The notes under the pieces were generated by a model. It saw only the letters and a program-made list of their open reading frames with translations. It did no database searches and was not told the DNA's origin. Positions 17,417 through 26,338 of a stretch of DNA of 64,000 nucleotides are shown here, piece by piece; within the stretch, counting starts at the first letter, position 1, and the number at the start of each line of letters is the position of its first letter. The stretch comes from Polaribacter butkevichii. Lineage in GTDB: Bacteria > Bacteroidota > Bacteroidia > Flavobacteriales > Flavobacteriaceae. The position numbers and the translations under genes are program-made. Location: assembly GCF_038024105.1 (NCBI RefSeq), contig NZ_CP150661.1, positions 558,001-622,000 on the forward strand, given 5' to 3'.

Positions 17417-18676
17417 ATGAAAAAACTCTTATCAATCTTAAGCTTTTTCCTACTCTCAAACTCAATTTGGGCATCTTTTATTTATGTACCTATGAGTTAT
17501 GAGAATCAGAAAAATCATTTAAAAGCCTACGGAATTGTATACTTTTCATTAGAAGCGGGCTTAAAATCTAAATGGCTATTAAATTATGACGGAGGTGCTT
17601 TTTTAATTGAAAATAATAAAATTGTAGAGAACGAATGTAAAATACGAGGTGTTTCTTATCAAGTAATTTCTGATGCAAAAGCACAGCTTATTTTGCAAGA
17701 AATATCAGCACCATCTTCTAACCAGGATGCAGTTACATTAGAAAAAGCTCCAAAAATAGCAGTATATTCTCCAAAAGACAAAATGCCTTGGGATGATGCT
17801 GTAACCATGGTTTTAACCTATGCAGAAATTCCGTTTGATGTAATTTATGATGAAGAAGTCTTAGCAGACAAACTGCTTTTGTATGAATGGTTACATTTGC
17901 ATCACGAAGATTTTACCGGACAGTATGGAAAGTTTTATGGAGCATTTAGAAGCGCTCCTTGGTATATAGAAGGTAAGCAAAGAGCAGAAAAACAAGCAAA
18001 AGAATTAGGGTTTACTAAAGTATCGGAAGAAAAGTTAGCAGTAGCCAAAAAAATAAGAGATTATGTAGTTGGTGGTGGGTTTATGTTTGCCATGTGTTCT
18101 GCTACAGATAGTTTTGATATAGCTTTGGCTGCAGAAGGAGTAGATATTGCAGAATCTATGTTTGATGGAGATGCTTCTGAACCTAATTATCAATCAAAAA
18201 TTAATTATAATAAAACATTTGCATTTAAAGACTTTCAACTGATTAAAAACCCAACAACATATGAGTTTTCTACAATTGATATGACTAGCAAGCGTAAAAT
18301 TCCTAAAACATCGGATTATTTTTCTTTAGGAGAATTTTCTGCAAAATGGGATCCTGTGCCAACAATGTTAACACAAAATCATACTGTTTTGGTAAAAGGT
18401 TTTATGGGACAAACCACTTCTTTTGATAGAAATACCGTTAAATCTAATGTATTGGTTTTAGGAGAAAACAAAACGAATAGAGAAGCTCGCTATATTCATG
18501 GTACCATAGGTAAAGGAATGTTTACTTTTTATGGAGGACATGATCCTGAAGATTACACACACAGAGTGGGAGACCCAAAAACAGAATTAGATTTACACCC
18601 AACGTCACCAGGTTATCGACTAATTTTAAACAATGTTTTGTTTCCTGCTGCAAAGAAAAAGAAACAAAAAACTTAA
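17417..18676 (+). CDS. Exported class-I glutamine-amidotransferase-like protein
   Basis: A 419-aa protein with signal peptide (KKLLSILSFFLLSNSIWA). The middle contains a GATase1-like alpha/beta fold: KIAVYSPKDKMPWDDAVTMV, LHHEDFTGQYG, GGGFMFAMCSATDSFD with a nucleophile-elbow-like cysteine, and GKGMFTFYGGHDPEDYTH. Automated pipelines often call this family asparagine synthetase B, but there is no asparagine-synthase domain and it is exported, so I reject that name. Its stop codon overlaps that of the converging regulator gene by four bases. Confidence 0.75.
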   Translation: MKKLLSILSFFLLSNSIWASFIYVPMSYENQKNHLKAYGIVYFSLEAGLKSKWLLNYDGGAFLIENNKIVENECKIRGVSYQVISDAKAQLILQEISAPSSNQDAVTLEKAPKIAVYSPKDKMPWDDAVTMVLTYAEIPFDVIYDEEVLADKLLLYEWLHLHHEDFTGQYGKFYGAFRSAPWYIEGKQRAEKQAKELGFTKVSEEKLAVAKKIRDYVVGGGFMFAMCSATDSFDIALAAEGVDIAESMFDGDASEPNYQSKINYNKTFAFKDFQLIKNPTTYEFSTIDMTSKRKIPKTSDYFSLGEFSAKWDPVPTMLTQNHTVLVKGFMGQTTSFDRNTVKSNVLVLGENKTNREARYIHGTIGKGMFTFYGGHDPEDYTHRVGDPKTELDLHPTSPGYRLILNNVLFPAAKKKKQKT

Positions 18677-20364
18677 GTTACTTTCTGGTTTTCTAATTCT
18701 TTTATATAAAAAGAAGGTTTTAACTTGGTTTCTTTAAAAAAAGCTTTAGAAAAAGACTCTGCATTTTTAAAGCCTACTTCATTAGCAATAGCAGCAATTG
18801 TGTATTTTCTAATTACTTCATTTTCTTCTAATAATAAGAGTATATAATTTATTCTTAATTTATTTACATAAGTAGAAAAATTTACACCTTTATTTTGATT
18901 TATTATTTTTGATAAATAATTAGAATTAGTATTTAATTCTTTGGCAAGTTTACTTAAAGTAATATCAGAATTTGTAAACCCTTTATTTTTTTCAAAAGAA
19001 TGTAATTTACTTAAAATATCATTTATAATCTCTTTGGATATATTACTACTTTCAATTTTATTCTCACCTTCATTTAATATTGTAGTCTTCTTGTTTTTTA
19101 AATCAGTTATAATTTTATCAAAACTCTTTTTTTGAATTTTTCTCTTATTATATTGGTATAAAAATAAAATAATTACAATAAATAATATTACTAAGAAATA
19201 GTTTTTACTTTTTTGAAATGTCGATATATCATTTTTTAATTCATAAATAATTTTCTCTTTTTCTGCAATTAATCGTTTTTTATCATATTTTTCAGAAAAA
19301 GTTTTTGAAAGATTCTTTTCTCTAGAATTTAAAATGCTGTCAATTTTTAAAAACTTTTCAATATAATTTAATTGCTTTTTTAAGTCCTTTTTTTCTTTAT
19401 AATGATTTATTAAATATAGATAGGCATTTCTCTGTGATTTTTGAATAATTTTAGTTTTACTATATAGAGAATCAATTAATAAATTATATTTTAAAGCTTC
19501 ATCATTATTTCCTAAGCTTGTATATGCTTTTGATATGTAATTGTATGACTCTGATAAAATATAATAATTTTCTTCATCTATTATGCCTGGTATCGCTTCT
19601 TTAAAACGACTTATTGCAAGTGAGTATTTTTTTTGATCTAATTCTATCTGACCCTTTCTATAAATAGAATAAGGAATAAAAAAAAGAAAGTTATTTTTTA
19701 AAGCATATTTAGATGATTCTTTATTAAAAAAAATAGCAGAATCATATTTTTTTTCTTTTAAATAATTGGAAGAAATATTAGATAATAGAGTATAATATTC
19801 GCGAGGGTTAATAAAATGAGGATTTTCTTTATAAAAATTATAAGAATCTAAATTTATCATCTTTGATTCAGTAAAATTTTTATTTCTATATTTTAAAATA
19901 CTTATTTTCTGTTTAAAAATATGTTTTAAACTATCATTTTTATATAACTCAGTATACTTTAGTGCTATAATATAATTTTTTAAAGATTTATTCAAATAAT
20001 ATCTATTTAAATAATAACGTCCTTTTAGAGAATATAGATAGGCTGGAAACATTTTATTAGGTTTCCTTTTTGTTCTACTAATTATTGAGTCAATATAGTT
20101 AAAGTAAGTAGAATCTTTTCTTAAAAGATCACATAGATAATATTTTCCATTGATAACATTTATAGTATCTTTCTCTTTAATGGATTTGTTAAAAAAGGCT
20201 TGCGCATATTTTCTTGCCTTTAAAGAATCTGTAACTTTATATTCATAATACTTATTTGTTAATTCATCAAAATTGAGGTTGTTTATAGAATCTTTTGTTT
20301 GACTACAGGTATTAATTGAATAAATTAATAGAAAAACTATAGTTAGAGTAGGGTAATATTTCAA
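18673..20364 (-). CDS. TPR-repeat membrane protein with C-terminal AraC-type DNA-binding domain
   Basis: A 563-aa regulator. It has an N-terminal signal/anchor (YPTLTIVFLLIYSINTCSQ), a helical TPR-like sensor (~40-350), and a membrane helix NYFLVILFIVIILFLYQY near 385. A cytoplasmic linker and an AraC-type double helix-turn-helix (~460-560; LAKELNTNSNYLSKIINQNKG, then AAIANEVGFKNAESFSKAF) complete it. This is the Flavobacteriaceae one-protein sensor-regulator layout. The signal and targets are unknown. The gene is notably AT-rich. Confidence 0.87.
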   Translation of the reverse strand: MKYYPTLTIVFLLIYSINTCSQTKDSINNLNFDELTNKYYEYKVTDSLKARKYAQAFFNKSIKEKDTINVINGKYYLCDLLRKDSTYFNYIDSIISRTKRKPNKMFPAYLYSLKGRYYLNRYYLNKSLKNYIIALKYTELYKNDSLKHIFKQKISILKYRNKNFTESKMINLDSYNFYKENPHFINPREYYTLLSNISSNYLKEKKYDSAIFFNKESSKYALKNNFLFFIPYSIYRKGQIELDQKKYSLAISRFKEAIPGIIDEENYYILSESYNYISKAYTSLGNNDEALKYNLLIDSLYSKTKIIQKSQRNAYLYLINHYKEKKDLKKQLNYIEKFLKIDSILNSREKNLSKTFSEKYDKKRLIAEKEKIIYELKNDISTFQKSKNYFLVILFIVIILFLYQYNKRKIQKKSFDKIITDLKNKKTTILNEGENKIESSNISKEIINDILSKLHSFEKNKGFTNSDITLSKLAKELNTNSNYLSKIINQNKGVNFSTYVNKLRINYILLLLEENEVIRKYTIAAIANEVGFKNAESFSKAFFKETKLKPSFYIKELENQKVT

Positions 20365-20682
20365 TTTTCTTTTTTTTTACGAAAATACTTTATTCTAATA
20401 TTTTTAAGTACTTTTTATTTAATTTTTAACAGTCAAGCTTTTAGGTTTCCCTTTTATCCCTCTTATGCTATATTCATGAATTACGACATCTCATTTTTTT
20501 ATTACCTTCTTTTTTAAAATATATTTACAGAGCAAAGTAAAAAAGAAAGGTTTAAATTATCAACAGATAATAAATGTGGGAAATTTATGTGAAAAAGAAA
20601 TAACCAAACCTTTCTTTTACTTTCATTTTTATTTTGTCTATTGTGTATAAAAAATTACTTTTGTGCAAATTAAAATAACAAA
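20365..20682. other. Intergenic region between the TPR/AraC gene and tkt
   Basis: It holds the divergent promoter regions. The only clear element is the tkt promoter at 20633-20663. The rest is AT-rich without an open frame. Confidence 0.5.
20633..20663 (+). promoter_or_regulatory. Transketolase promoter
   Basis: TTTG (20633-20636), exactly 19 bases, then TACTTTTG (20656-20663). This is the best full-consensus Bacteroidetes promoter in the window. The leader before the ATG at 20683 is about 13 bases. Confidence 0.75.
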
Positions 20683-21528
20683 ATGCCAAAGACACAACAA
20701 TTACAAGATTTTACGCAACAAGTTCGTAGAGATATATTACGTATGGTACACAAAGTAAATTCTGGTCACCCAGGAGGTTCTTTAGGATGTGCAGAATTTA
20801 TTACTTGCTTATATCAAGAAGTAATGGACTATTCTACAGAATTTACAATGGATGGAAATAATGAAGATTTATTTTTCCTTTCTAACGGACATATTTCTCC
20901 AGTATTTTATAGTGTTTTGGCGCATAGTGGCTTTTTTCCTGTAGAAGAATTAGCTACTTTTAGATTGTTAGATTCTCGTTTACAAGGGCATCCAACAACA
21001 CATGAAGGCTTACCAGGTGTTAGAATCGCTTCTGGTTCTCTAGGTCAAGGTTTATCTGTAGGTTTAGGTGCTGCACAAGCAAAAAAATTAAACGGTGATG
21101 ATAAAATCGTATACACATTACATGGTGATGGTGAATTGCAAGAAGGTCAAAACTGGGAGGCAATTATGTATGCATCAGCAAAAAAAGTAGATAACTTAAT
21201 TGCTACTATAGATTTAAACGGAAAGCAAATTGATGGTTCTACAGACCAAGTTTTACCAATGGGAAGCATTAGAGCAAAATTTGAAGCTTTTGGATGGGAT
21301 GTTTTAGATGTAGAAAAAGGAAATGATATTGATGCAATATTAGCTGGTTTAGCAGAAGCAAAGGCATTAACAGGAAAAGGAAAACCAGTTTGTATTTTAT
21401 TACATACAGAAATGGGTAATGGTGTAGATTTTATGATGCACACACATGCATGGCATGGTAAAGCACCAAGTGATGAGCAGTTAGAAAATGCATTGGCTCA
21501 AAACTCAGTAACTTTAGGGGATTACTAA
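20683..21528 (+). CDS. Transketolase, N-terminal (TPP-binding) subunit
   Basis: A 281-aa protein equal to the thiamine-diphosphate-binding half of transketolase, which moves two-carbon units in the pentose phosphate pathway. It shows VNSGHPGGSLG, LSNGHISPVFYSVL, GSLGQGLSVG, and the TPP motif GDGELQEGQNWEA...DLNG. Many bacteria encode transketolase as two adjacent genes. Here the expected ~315-aa C-terminal subunit does not follow: a terminator and bshA come next. The partner must be elsewhere in the genome for the enzyme to work. Confidence 0.93.
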   Translation: MPKTQQLQDFTQQVRRDILRMVHKVNSGHPGGSLGCAEFITCLYQEVMDYSTEFTMDGNNEDLFFLSNGHISPVFYSVLAHSGFFPVEELATFRLLDSRLQGHPTTHEGLPGVRIASGSLGQGLSVGLGAAQAKKLNGDDKIVYTLHGDGELQEGQNWEAIMYASAKKVDNLIATIDLNGKQIDGSTDQVLPMGSIRAKFEAFGWDVLDVEKGNDIDAILAGLAEAKALTGKGKPVCILLHTEMGNGVDFMMHTHAWHGKAPSDEQLENALAQNSVTLGDY

Positions 21529-21559
21529 AAATGAATTAAAAGATTCAAAAAAATTATAC

Positions 21560-21600
21560 AAAAAGGAGTTTTTCATTAATATTGAAAAGCTCTTTTTTTT
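21560..21600 (+). terminator. Terminator after tkt
   Basis: Stem AGGAGTTTTTCA facing TGAAAAGCTCT (with G-T pairs), then eight Ts. Confidence 0.7.
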
Positions 21601-21706
21601 ATGATTTTATTTTGATTTGAACTGTAAGAATACCTTTATCTTTACCACTAACAAGTTGATGTCACATCAGTCTTTTAATTTTGAATCATAAATATTTGAA
21701 TATAGA

Positions 21707-22843
21707 ATGAAAATAGGAATTGTTTGTTATCCAACATTTGGAGGAAGTGGAGTAGTAGCAACCGAATTAGGAATGGCGTTAGCAGATAAAGGTCATGAAG
21801 TACATTTTATTACCTATAACCAGCCAGTTCGTTTAGACTTTTTAACTCATAATTTACACTTTCATCAAGTTGTTATCGAAGAATATCCGCTTTTTGAATA
21901 TCAACCCTATGAGTTAGCTTTGTCTAGTAAAATGGTTGAAGTTGTTAGAAAACATGATTTAGAAGTTTTGCATGTACATTATGCAATACCACATGCATAT
22001 GCAGCTTACATGGCTAAGCAAATGTTAAAAGAAAAAGGTTTAGATGTTAGAGTAGTAACTACATTGCACGGAACCGATATTACTTTAGTTGGGAGTCATC
22101 CAACCTATAAAACAGCTGTTGAGTTTAGTATTAATAATTCTGATGTTGTAACTGCTGTTTCTAACAATTTAAAAGAAACTACAAATACATTATTTAACAT
22201 CACTAAAGATATAAAGGTTATTTATAATTTTATTGATGTAGAAAAGTATGATACTGCCCATGATACAGAATGTAATCGAATTGCCATTGCAAAACCACAT
22301 GAACGCATTTTAACTCACATAAGTAATTTTAGACCTGTAAAAAGGGTAGAAGATGTTATTAAAGTTTTTTACGAAGTTCAGAAAGAAATACCTTCAAAAT
22401 TATTATTAGTAGGTGAAGGACCAGAAAGAATACACGCTGAAAATTTAGTAAATGAATTAAAAATTTCTGATGATGTACTTTTCTTAGGAAATAGTTCTGA
22501 AGTAACTAAGGTTTTATGTTATTCAGATGTTTTTTTATTGCCTTCTCAAACAGAGAGTTTTGGTTTGGCAGCTTTAGAAGCTATGGCTGCAAAAACACCT
22601 GTAATATCTACAAATACAGGAGGTTTACCAGAAGTTAACATACATGGTGTAACCGGTTATTTAAGTGATTTAGGAGACGTAAAAGACATGGCAAAAAATG
22701 CCATTTCTATTTTAAAAGATGATAAAACTTTAGAAACTTTTAAAAGGAATGCGAGAGAGCATACAAAAAGATTTTCTTTAGAAAATATATTACCCGTTTA
22801 TGAAGAAATTTATAAATCTTGTTATAAAAGTAAAGCGTTATAA
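21707..22843 (+). CDS. bshA: N-acetyl-alpha-D-glucosaminyl L-malate synthase BshA
   Basis: A 378-aa GT4 glycosyltransferase catalysing the first step of bacillithiol synthesis, UDP-GlcNAc plus L-malate. Typical marks are the start MKIGIVCYPTFGGSGVVATELG, HVHYAIPHA, LHGTDITLVGSHP, SNFRPVKRV, VGEGPER, and the nucleotide-binding ESFGLAALEAMA. The length is normal. It stands as a single gene with its own terminator; the bshB and bshC genes are not in the window. Confidence 0.95.
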   Translation: MKIGIVCYPTFGGSGVVATELGMALADKGHEVHFITYNQPVRLDFLTHNLHFHQVVIEEYPLFEYQPYELALSSKMVEVVRKHDLEVLHVHYAIPHAYAAYMAKQMLKEKGLDVRVVTTLHGTDITLVGSHPTYKTAVEFSINNSDVVTAVSNNLKETTNTLFNITKDIKVIYNFIDVEKYDTAHDTECNRIAIAKPHERILTHISNFRPVKRVEDVIKVFYEVQKEIPSKLLLVGEGPERIHAENLVNELKISDDVLFLGNSSEVTKVLCYSDVFLLPSQTESFGLAALEAMAAKTPVISTNTGGLPEVNIHGVTGYLSDLGDVKDMAKNAISILKDDKTLETFKRNAREHTKRFSLENILPVYEEIYKSCYKSKAL

Positions 22844-22844
22844 C

Positions 22845-22881
22845 TAAAAAAGCTCAAACTAGTAAGTTTGAGCTTTTTTTA
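22845..22881. terminator. Bidirectional terminator between bshA and the DUF937 gene
   Basis: Stem AAAGCTCAAACT facing AGTTTGAGCTTT, with A and T tracts on both sides. Confidence 0.85.
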
Positions 22882-22902
22882 TGTTTAGTAATTAGAAAAA
22901 AT

Positions 22903-23541
22903 CTATTTTCCAAAAAGTCCACCAAGTAAACCTCCAATTCCACCAGAGCTCTTTTTGTCACCACCTAATAGCATTCCTGCTACATCATCAATAACACTTC
23001 CATCACCATCGGCATCTAATATTTTTTCTAAGAAACTTTGTTCGTTTGCAGTTTCATTCCCCCCTAACATTCCACCTAATAAATTACCTAAACCAGAAGA
23101 ATCTGAAACATTATTTTCACGAGATTGTTTTCCTAAAACTCCCATTAATAAAGGAGCAGCAACTTTTAAAATATTAGCTACAGAACCTGCATCTAAACCA
23201 GATTTCTGACCAATTACTTGTTCTACACCTTGTTGTTTACTTCCTAAAATGTGGCTTAAAATTCCTGCTCCATCTTGTTTTACAGATTCATCAACTCCAC
23301 CATTAAACAAACCACCAAGGTTGTCTAAAATACTACCATCATGTTTGCTTGCTAAAGCCCCCATTAATCCCTCCGCACCTTCTGGAGTAGAAGCATTTCT
23401 TTCCATAGCTTTCATTAAAACAGGCAAAGCCATTGTTAAAACACTACTTGTTTTACTAGAATCATTTCCTGTAGAGCCAGAAACTCCTGAAATAATTTGT
23501 TTTCCTAAATCACTATTTAATATATCTAAAATACCTGCCAT
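22903..23541 (-). CDS. DUF937-family protein
   Basis: A 212-aa glycine- and leucine-rich protein without a signal peptide. It contains repeated short helices such as VLTMALPVLMKAME, ILSHILGSKQQGVEQVIGQKSG, and VANILKVAAPLLMGVLGKQ, as in the YidB-like DUF937 family. The C-terminal part has an acidic DADGDGSVIDDVAGML that resembles a calcium-binding or dockerin-like loop. The tail is Gly-rich (GGIGGLLGGLFGK). Function unknown in the family. Confidence 0.85.
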   Translation of the reverse strand: MAGILDILNSDLGKQIISGVSGSTGNDSSKTSSVLTMALPVLMKAMERNASTPEGAEGLMGALASKHDGSILDNLGGLFNGGVDESVKQDGAGILSHILGSKQQGVEQVIGQKSGLDAGSVANILKVAAPLLMGVLGKQSRENNVSDSSGLGNLLGGMLGGNETANEQSFLEKILDADGDGSVIDDVAGMLLGGDKKSSGGIGGLLGGLFGK

Positions 23542-23663
23542 TTTTATGTTTTTAATAATTAATTTGAATGTTTTCTAATTTTATGACACAATATACGAAT
23601 AAAGTCACACATATTTTTAATATTTTTTTTACCTTTCAAAATCTTAATTTTTTAAACTATTTA

Positions 23664-24989
23664 ATGAAAAAACTAGCATTACACTGGAAAATTTTAATAG
23701 GTATGGTTCTTGGAATCATCTTTGGTTTTATAATGAATTCTATAGATGGAGGTAAAGGATTTGTTGCTGATTGGATAAAACCATTTGGAACCATTTTTAT
23801 CAATTTATTAAAACTAATTGCAGTACCCTTAATTTTAGCATCTTTAATTAAAGGAATTTCTGATTTAAAAGATATTTCTAAAATAAAATCGATGGGACTT
23901 AGAACCATAGGTCTTTATATGATAACCACTTTAGTTGCTGTAGTTATTGGTTTAAGTATTGTAAATACGGTAAAACCAGGAAATGGTATGCCACAAGAAA
24001 CCATAGAAAAAATTAAATTAAAATACGGTAACAATTCGAGTGTAATAGATAAATTGAATGAAGCAAGTAGTCAAAAACAGGCGGGACCCTTACAAGCTTT
24101 GGTCGATATTTTTCCGAGCAATATTTTTAAATCATTAACAGATGCTTCTATGTTACAAGTTATCTTCTTTGCATTATTTGTAGGAATCTGTTTGTTATTA
24201 ATAGATGAAGAGAAAGCAAAACCATTAATCAATTTTTTCGACTCGCTAAATGAAGTTGTCATGAAAATGGTAGATTTAATAATGCTTTTTGCTCCTTATG
24301 CTGTTTTTTCTTTATTAGCTAACGTTATTATTTCTTTTGATGATACAGAAATCTTACTGAAACTACTTTGGTATGCGTTTTGTGTATTTGGAGGCTTGGT
24401 TTTATTAATCGGTTTTTATCTTTTGCTTATTAAAATTTACGCAAAAAAATCGCCTATTTGGTTTTTAAAACAAATAAGTCCGGCACAATTATTAGCATTT
24501 TCTACTAGTAGTAGTGCGGCCACTTTACCTGTTACTATGGAACGTGTAGAAGAACATTTGGGTGTAGACCCAGAAGTTGCAGGTTTTGTTTTACCAGTAG
24601 GAGCAACCGTTAATATGGATGGTACTAGTTTATACCAAGGTATTGCAGCTGTATTTATTATGCAAGTTCTTTGGCCAGAAGGCTTAACGTTTACAAATCA
24701 ATTGGTAATTATTGGAACCTCTGTTTTGGCTTCTATTGGTAGTGCAGCAGTACCAAGTGCAGGTATTGTTATGCTAGTAGTGGTGTTAGAAACACTTGGT
24801 TTTCCTGCAGAATTGTTACCATTAGGAATTGCTCTTATTTTTGCAGTAGATAGGCCATTAGATATGTGTAGAACGGTTGTTAATGTTACTGGTGATGCAA
24901 CGGTATCTGTGTTAGTAGCTAAATCTTTAGGTAAATTACACGAACCAAAACCAAAAGAATGGGATGATAATTATAAAAAAGTAAAATAG
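23664..24989 (+). CDS. Dicarboxylate/amino acid:cation symporter (GltP/DctA family)
   Basis: A 441-aa sodium- or proton-coupled transporter for C4-dicarboxylates or acidic amino acids (DAACS family, elevator fold). Eight membrane helices plus two re-entrant hairpins are expected. The hairpin-1 serine motif SSSAATLPVTME, the substrate region GATVNMDGTSLYQG and HP2 SIGSAAVPSAG are present. I chose the ATG at 23664 (MKKLALHWKILIGMVLG). The frame is open for 32 more codons upstream, but those residues do not match the family. It is a single gene ending in a hairpin terminator. Confidence 0.93.
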   Translation: MKKLALHWKILIGMVLGIIFGFIMNSIDGGKGFVADWIKPFGTIFINLLKLIAVPLILASLIKGISDLKDISKIKSMGLRTIGLYMITTLVAVVIGLSIVNTVKPGNGMPQETIEKIKLKYGNNSSVIDKLNEASSQKQAGPLQALVDIFPSNIFKSLTDASMLQVIFFALFVGICLLLIDEEKAKPLINFFDSLNEVVMKMVDLIMLFAPYAVFSLLANVIISFDDTEILLKLLWYAFCVFGGLVLLIGFYLLLIKIYAKKSPIWFLKQISPAQLLAFSTSSSAATLPVTMERVEEHLGVDPEVAGFVLPVGATVNMDGTSLYQGIAAVFIMQVLWPEGLTFTNQLVIIGTSVLASIGSAAVPSAGIVMLVVVLETLGFPAELLPLGIALIFAVDRPLDMCRTVVNVTGDATVSVLVAKSLGKLHEPKPKEWDDNYKKVK

Positions 24990-25012
24990 TTTTTAGTAAG
25001 TAAATATAAATC

Positions 25013-25041
25013 TAAGCGTTCTAATTTTATTAGAACGCTTA
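25013..25041. terminator. Hairpin between the symporter and sulfurtransferase genes
   Basis: A perfect 12-bp stem TAAGCGTTCTAA facing TTAGAACGCTTA has a 5-base loop. The T tract is weak, so termination efficiency is uncertain. Confidence 0.6.
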
Positions 25042-25056
25042 TTTAAAATTTTTAGA

Positions 25057-25905
25057 ATGTCTTTAATAAACAATACACCCATTGTTTCTGTAGATTGGTT
25101 ACAAGCTAATTTAGAACACAAAAATCTAGTTATTTTAGATTGCACCATTCCTAAAGTAACTGATAAATCTAAAACCTCTAATTCTAATGAAAAAATTCAA
25201 ATTAAGGGTACTATTTTTTTTGATATAAAAAACACATTCTCTGATGTTACAGCTCCGTTTCCTAATACCATATTATCATCCAAAGAATTTGAAGAAAAAG
25301 TACAAGCATTAGGAATCAATAAAGATAGTATTATTGTGTGTTATGATGATTTAGGTATCTATTCTTCTCCTAGAGTTTGGTGGATGTTTCAATTAATGGG
25401 CTTTACAAATATCGCTGTTTTAGATGGTGGTTTTCCTATGTGGTTAGAAAATAGGTTCCCTACTGAAAAACAGAAAAATAACACACCTACAAAAGGTGAT
25501 TTTAAAGTGGATTATCAACCTGAAAAGGTTAAATTTACAGAGGATGTGCTAAAAGCAATTGAAGATAAAGAAACTATAATTGCCGATGCTCGTTCTAAAG
25601 GTCGTTTTAATTGTACAGAACCAGAACCAAGAAGTGATGTTAAAGGAGGCCATATTCCTAATTCTGTGAGTTTACCTTTTAGTAAAATCATAAAAAAAGG
25701 ACATTTAAAATCGGAAGAAGAGTTAAGAGTAATTTTTAATCAAATTAATCCTAAAAAGAAAGCTTTCATTTTTTCTTGTGGAACAGGAATTACAGCTTCT
25801 GTATTGGCATTAGGCGCTGATATAGCTGGGTATAAAAACTATGCTGTTTATGATGGTTCTTGGACAGAGTGGGGAAGTACAGCAAATTTACCAATAGAAA
25901 AATAA
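25057..25905 (+). CDS. Two-domain rhodanese, 3-mercaptopyruvate/thiosulfate sulfurtransferase
   Basis: A 282-aa tandem rhodanese (domains ~10-130 and ~160-278). The second domain carries the active-site loop FSCGTGITAS with the persulfide cysteine, matching the CGTGVTA-type loop of mercaptopyruvate sulfurtransferases. The CRKGVTA-type loop of thiosulfate enzymes is absent. The first domain is inactive, as usual. The small TerB-like gene begins 10 bases later, so the two are probably co-transcribed. Confidence 0.92.
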   Translation: MSLINNTPIVSVDWLQANLEHKNLVILDCTIPKVTDKSKTSNSNEKIQIKGTIFFDIKNTFSDVTAPFPNTILSSKEFEEKVQALGINKDSIIVCYDDLGIYSSPRVWWMFQLMGFTNIAVLDGGFPMWLENRFPTEKQKNNTPTKGDFKVDYQPEKVKFTEDVLKAIEDKETIIADARSKGRFNCTEPEPRSDVKGGHIPNSVSLPFSKIIKKGHLKSEEELRVIFNQINPKKKAFIFSCGTGITASVLALGADIAGYKNYAVYDGSWTEWGSTANLPIEK

Positions 25906-25915
25906 AACAAATAAA

Positions 25916-26242
25916 ATGGATAATAATTGGACTAAAGAAGAATTTCAAACGTACGTGCTATTATATGCCGCACAAAGTAATTACATAGAAACGGAATCTG
26001 AAAGTAACTATATTTTATCTAAAGTAAATGAAACTTTATTTAATCGTATTCATACAGAAATAGTACATGATAATGATTTTCAAGCGATGGAAAAAATTAA
26101 AAGTTATCTAAAAGAAAACGAATACTCTACAAAGGATAAAGAACAGCTTTTAAAAGATATTAAAAATGTATTTTTTGCAGATGGTACTGTCGATATTTTA
26201 GAACGAAATGTTTTTATGTTTTTGAAAAAAATGATTGCATAG
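25916..26242 (+). CDS. Small TerB-like helical protein
   Basis: A 108-aa all-helical protein with acidic patches. The pattern of alternating helices ending in DIKNVFFADGTVDILERNVFMFLKKM resembles the tellurite-resistance TerB fold (ADG...xxxE). The TerB call is by resemblance only. It is probably translated with the sulfurtransferase upstream. No other ter genes are nearby. Confidence 0.65.
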   Translation: MDNNWTKEEFQTYVLLYAAQSNYIETESESNYILSKVNETLFNRIHTEIVHDNDFQAMEKIKSYLKENEYSTKDKEQLLKDIKNVFFADGTVDILERNVFMFLKKMIA

Positions 26243-26288
26243 TTTTAAAGAAAATTGCATTTATCTTTTTTCGTGTTTTTTTCAATCA

Positions 26289-26315
26289 AAAAAACCTCAC
26301 AAAAAGTGAGGCTTT
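26289..26315 (-). terminator. Terminator of the fumarylacetoacetase gene
   Basis: Stem CCTCAC facing GTGAGG (26295-26311). On the minus strand it is followed by a run of seven Ts. Confidence 0.75.
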
Positions 26316-26338
26316 AAAATACTATATGTATGGTTTTA

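Noticed and set aside
17417..18676. Asparagine synthetase B annotation
   Set aside because: No glutaminase Cys at position 2 and no ATP-pyrophosphatase domain, and the protein is exported. The name seems to be a propagated database label.
23568..23663. 32-residue N-terminal extension of the dicarboxylate symporter
   Set aside because: The extra residues have no family match and overlap the promoter region. ATG 23664 gives the normal start MKKLALHWK.
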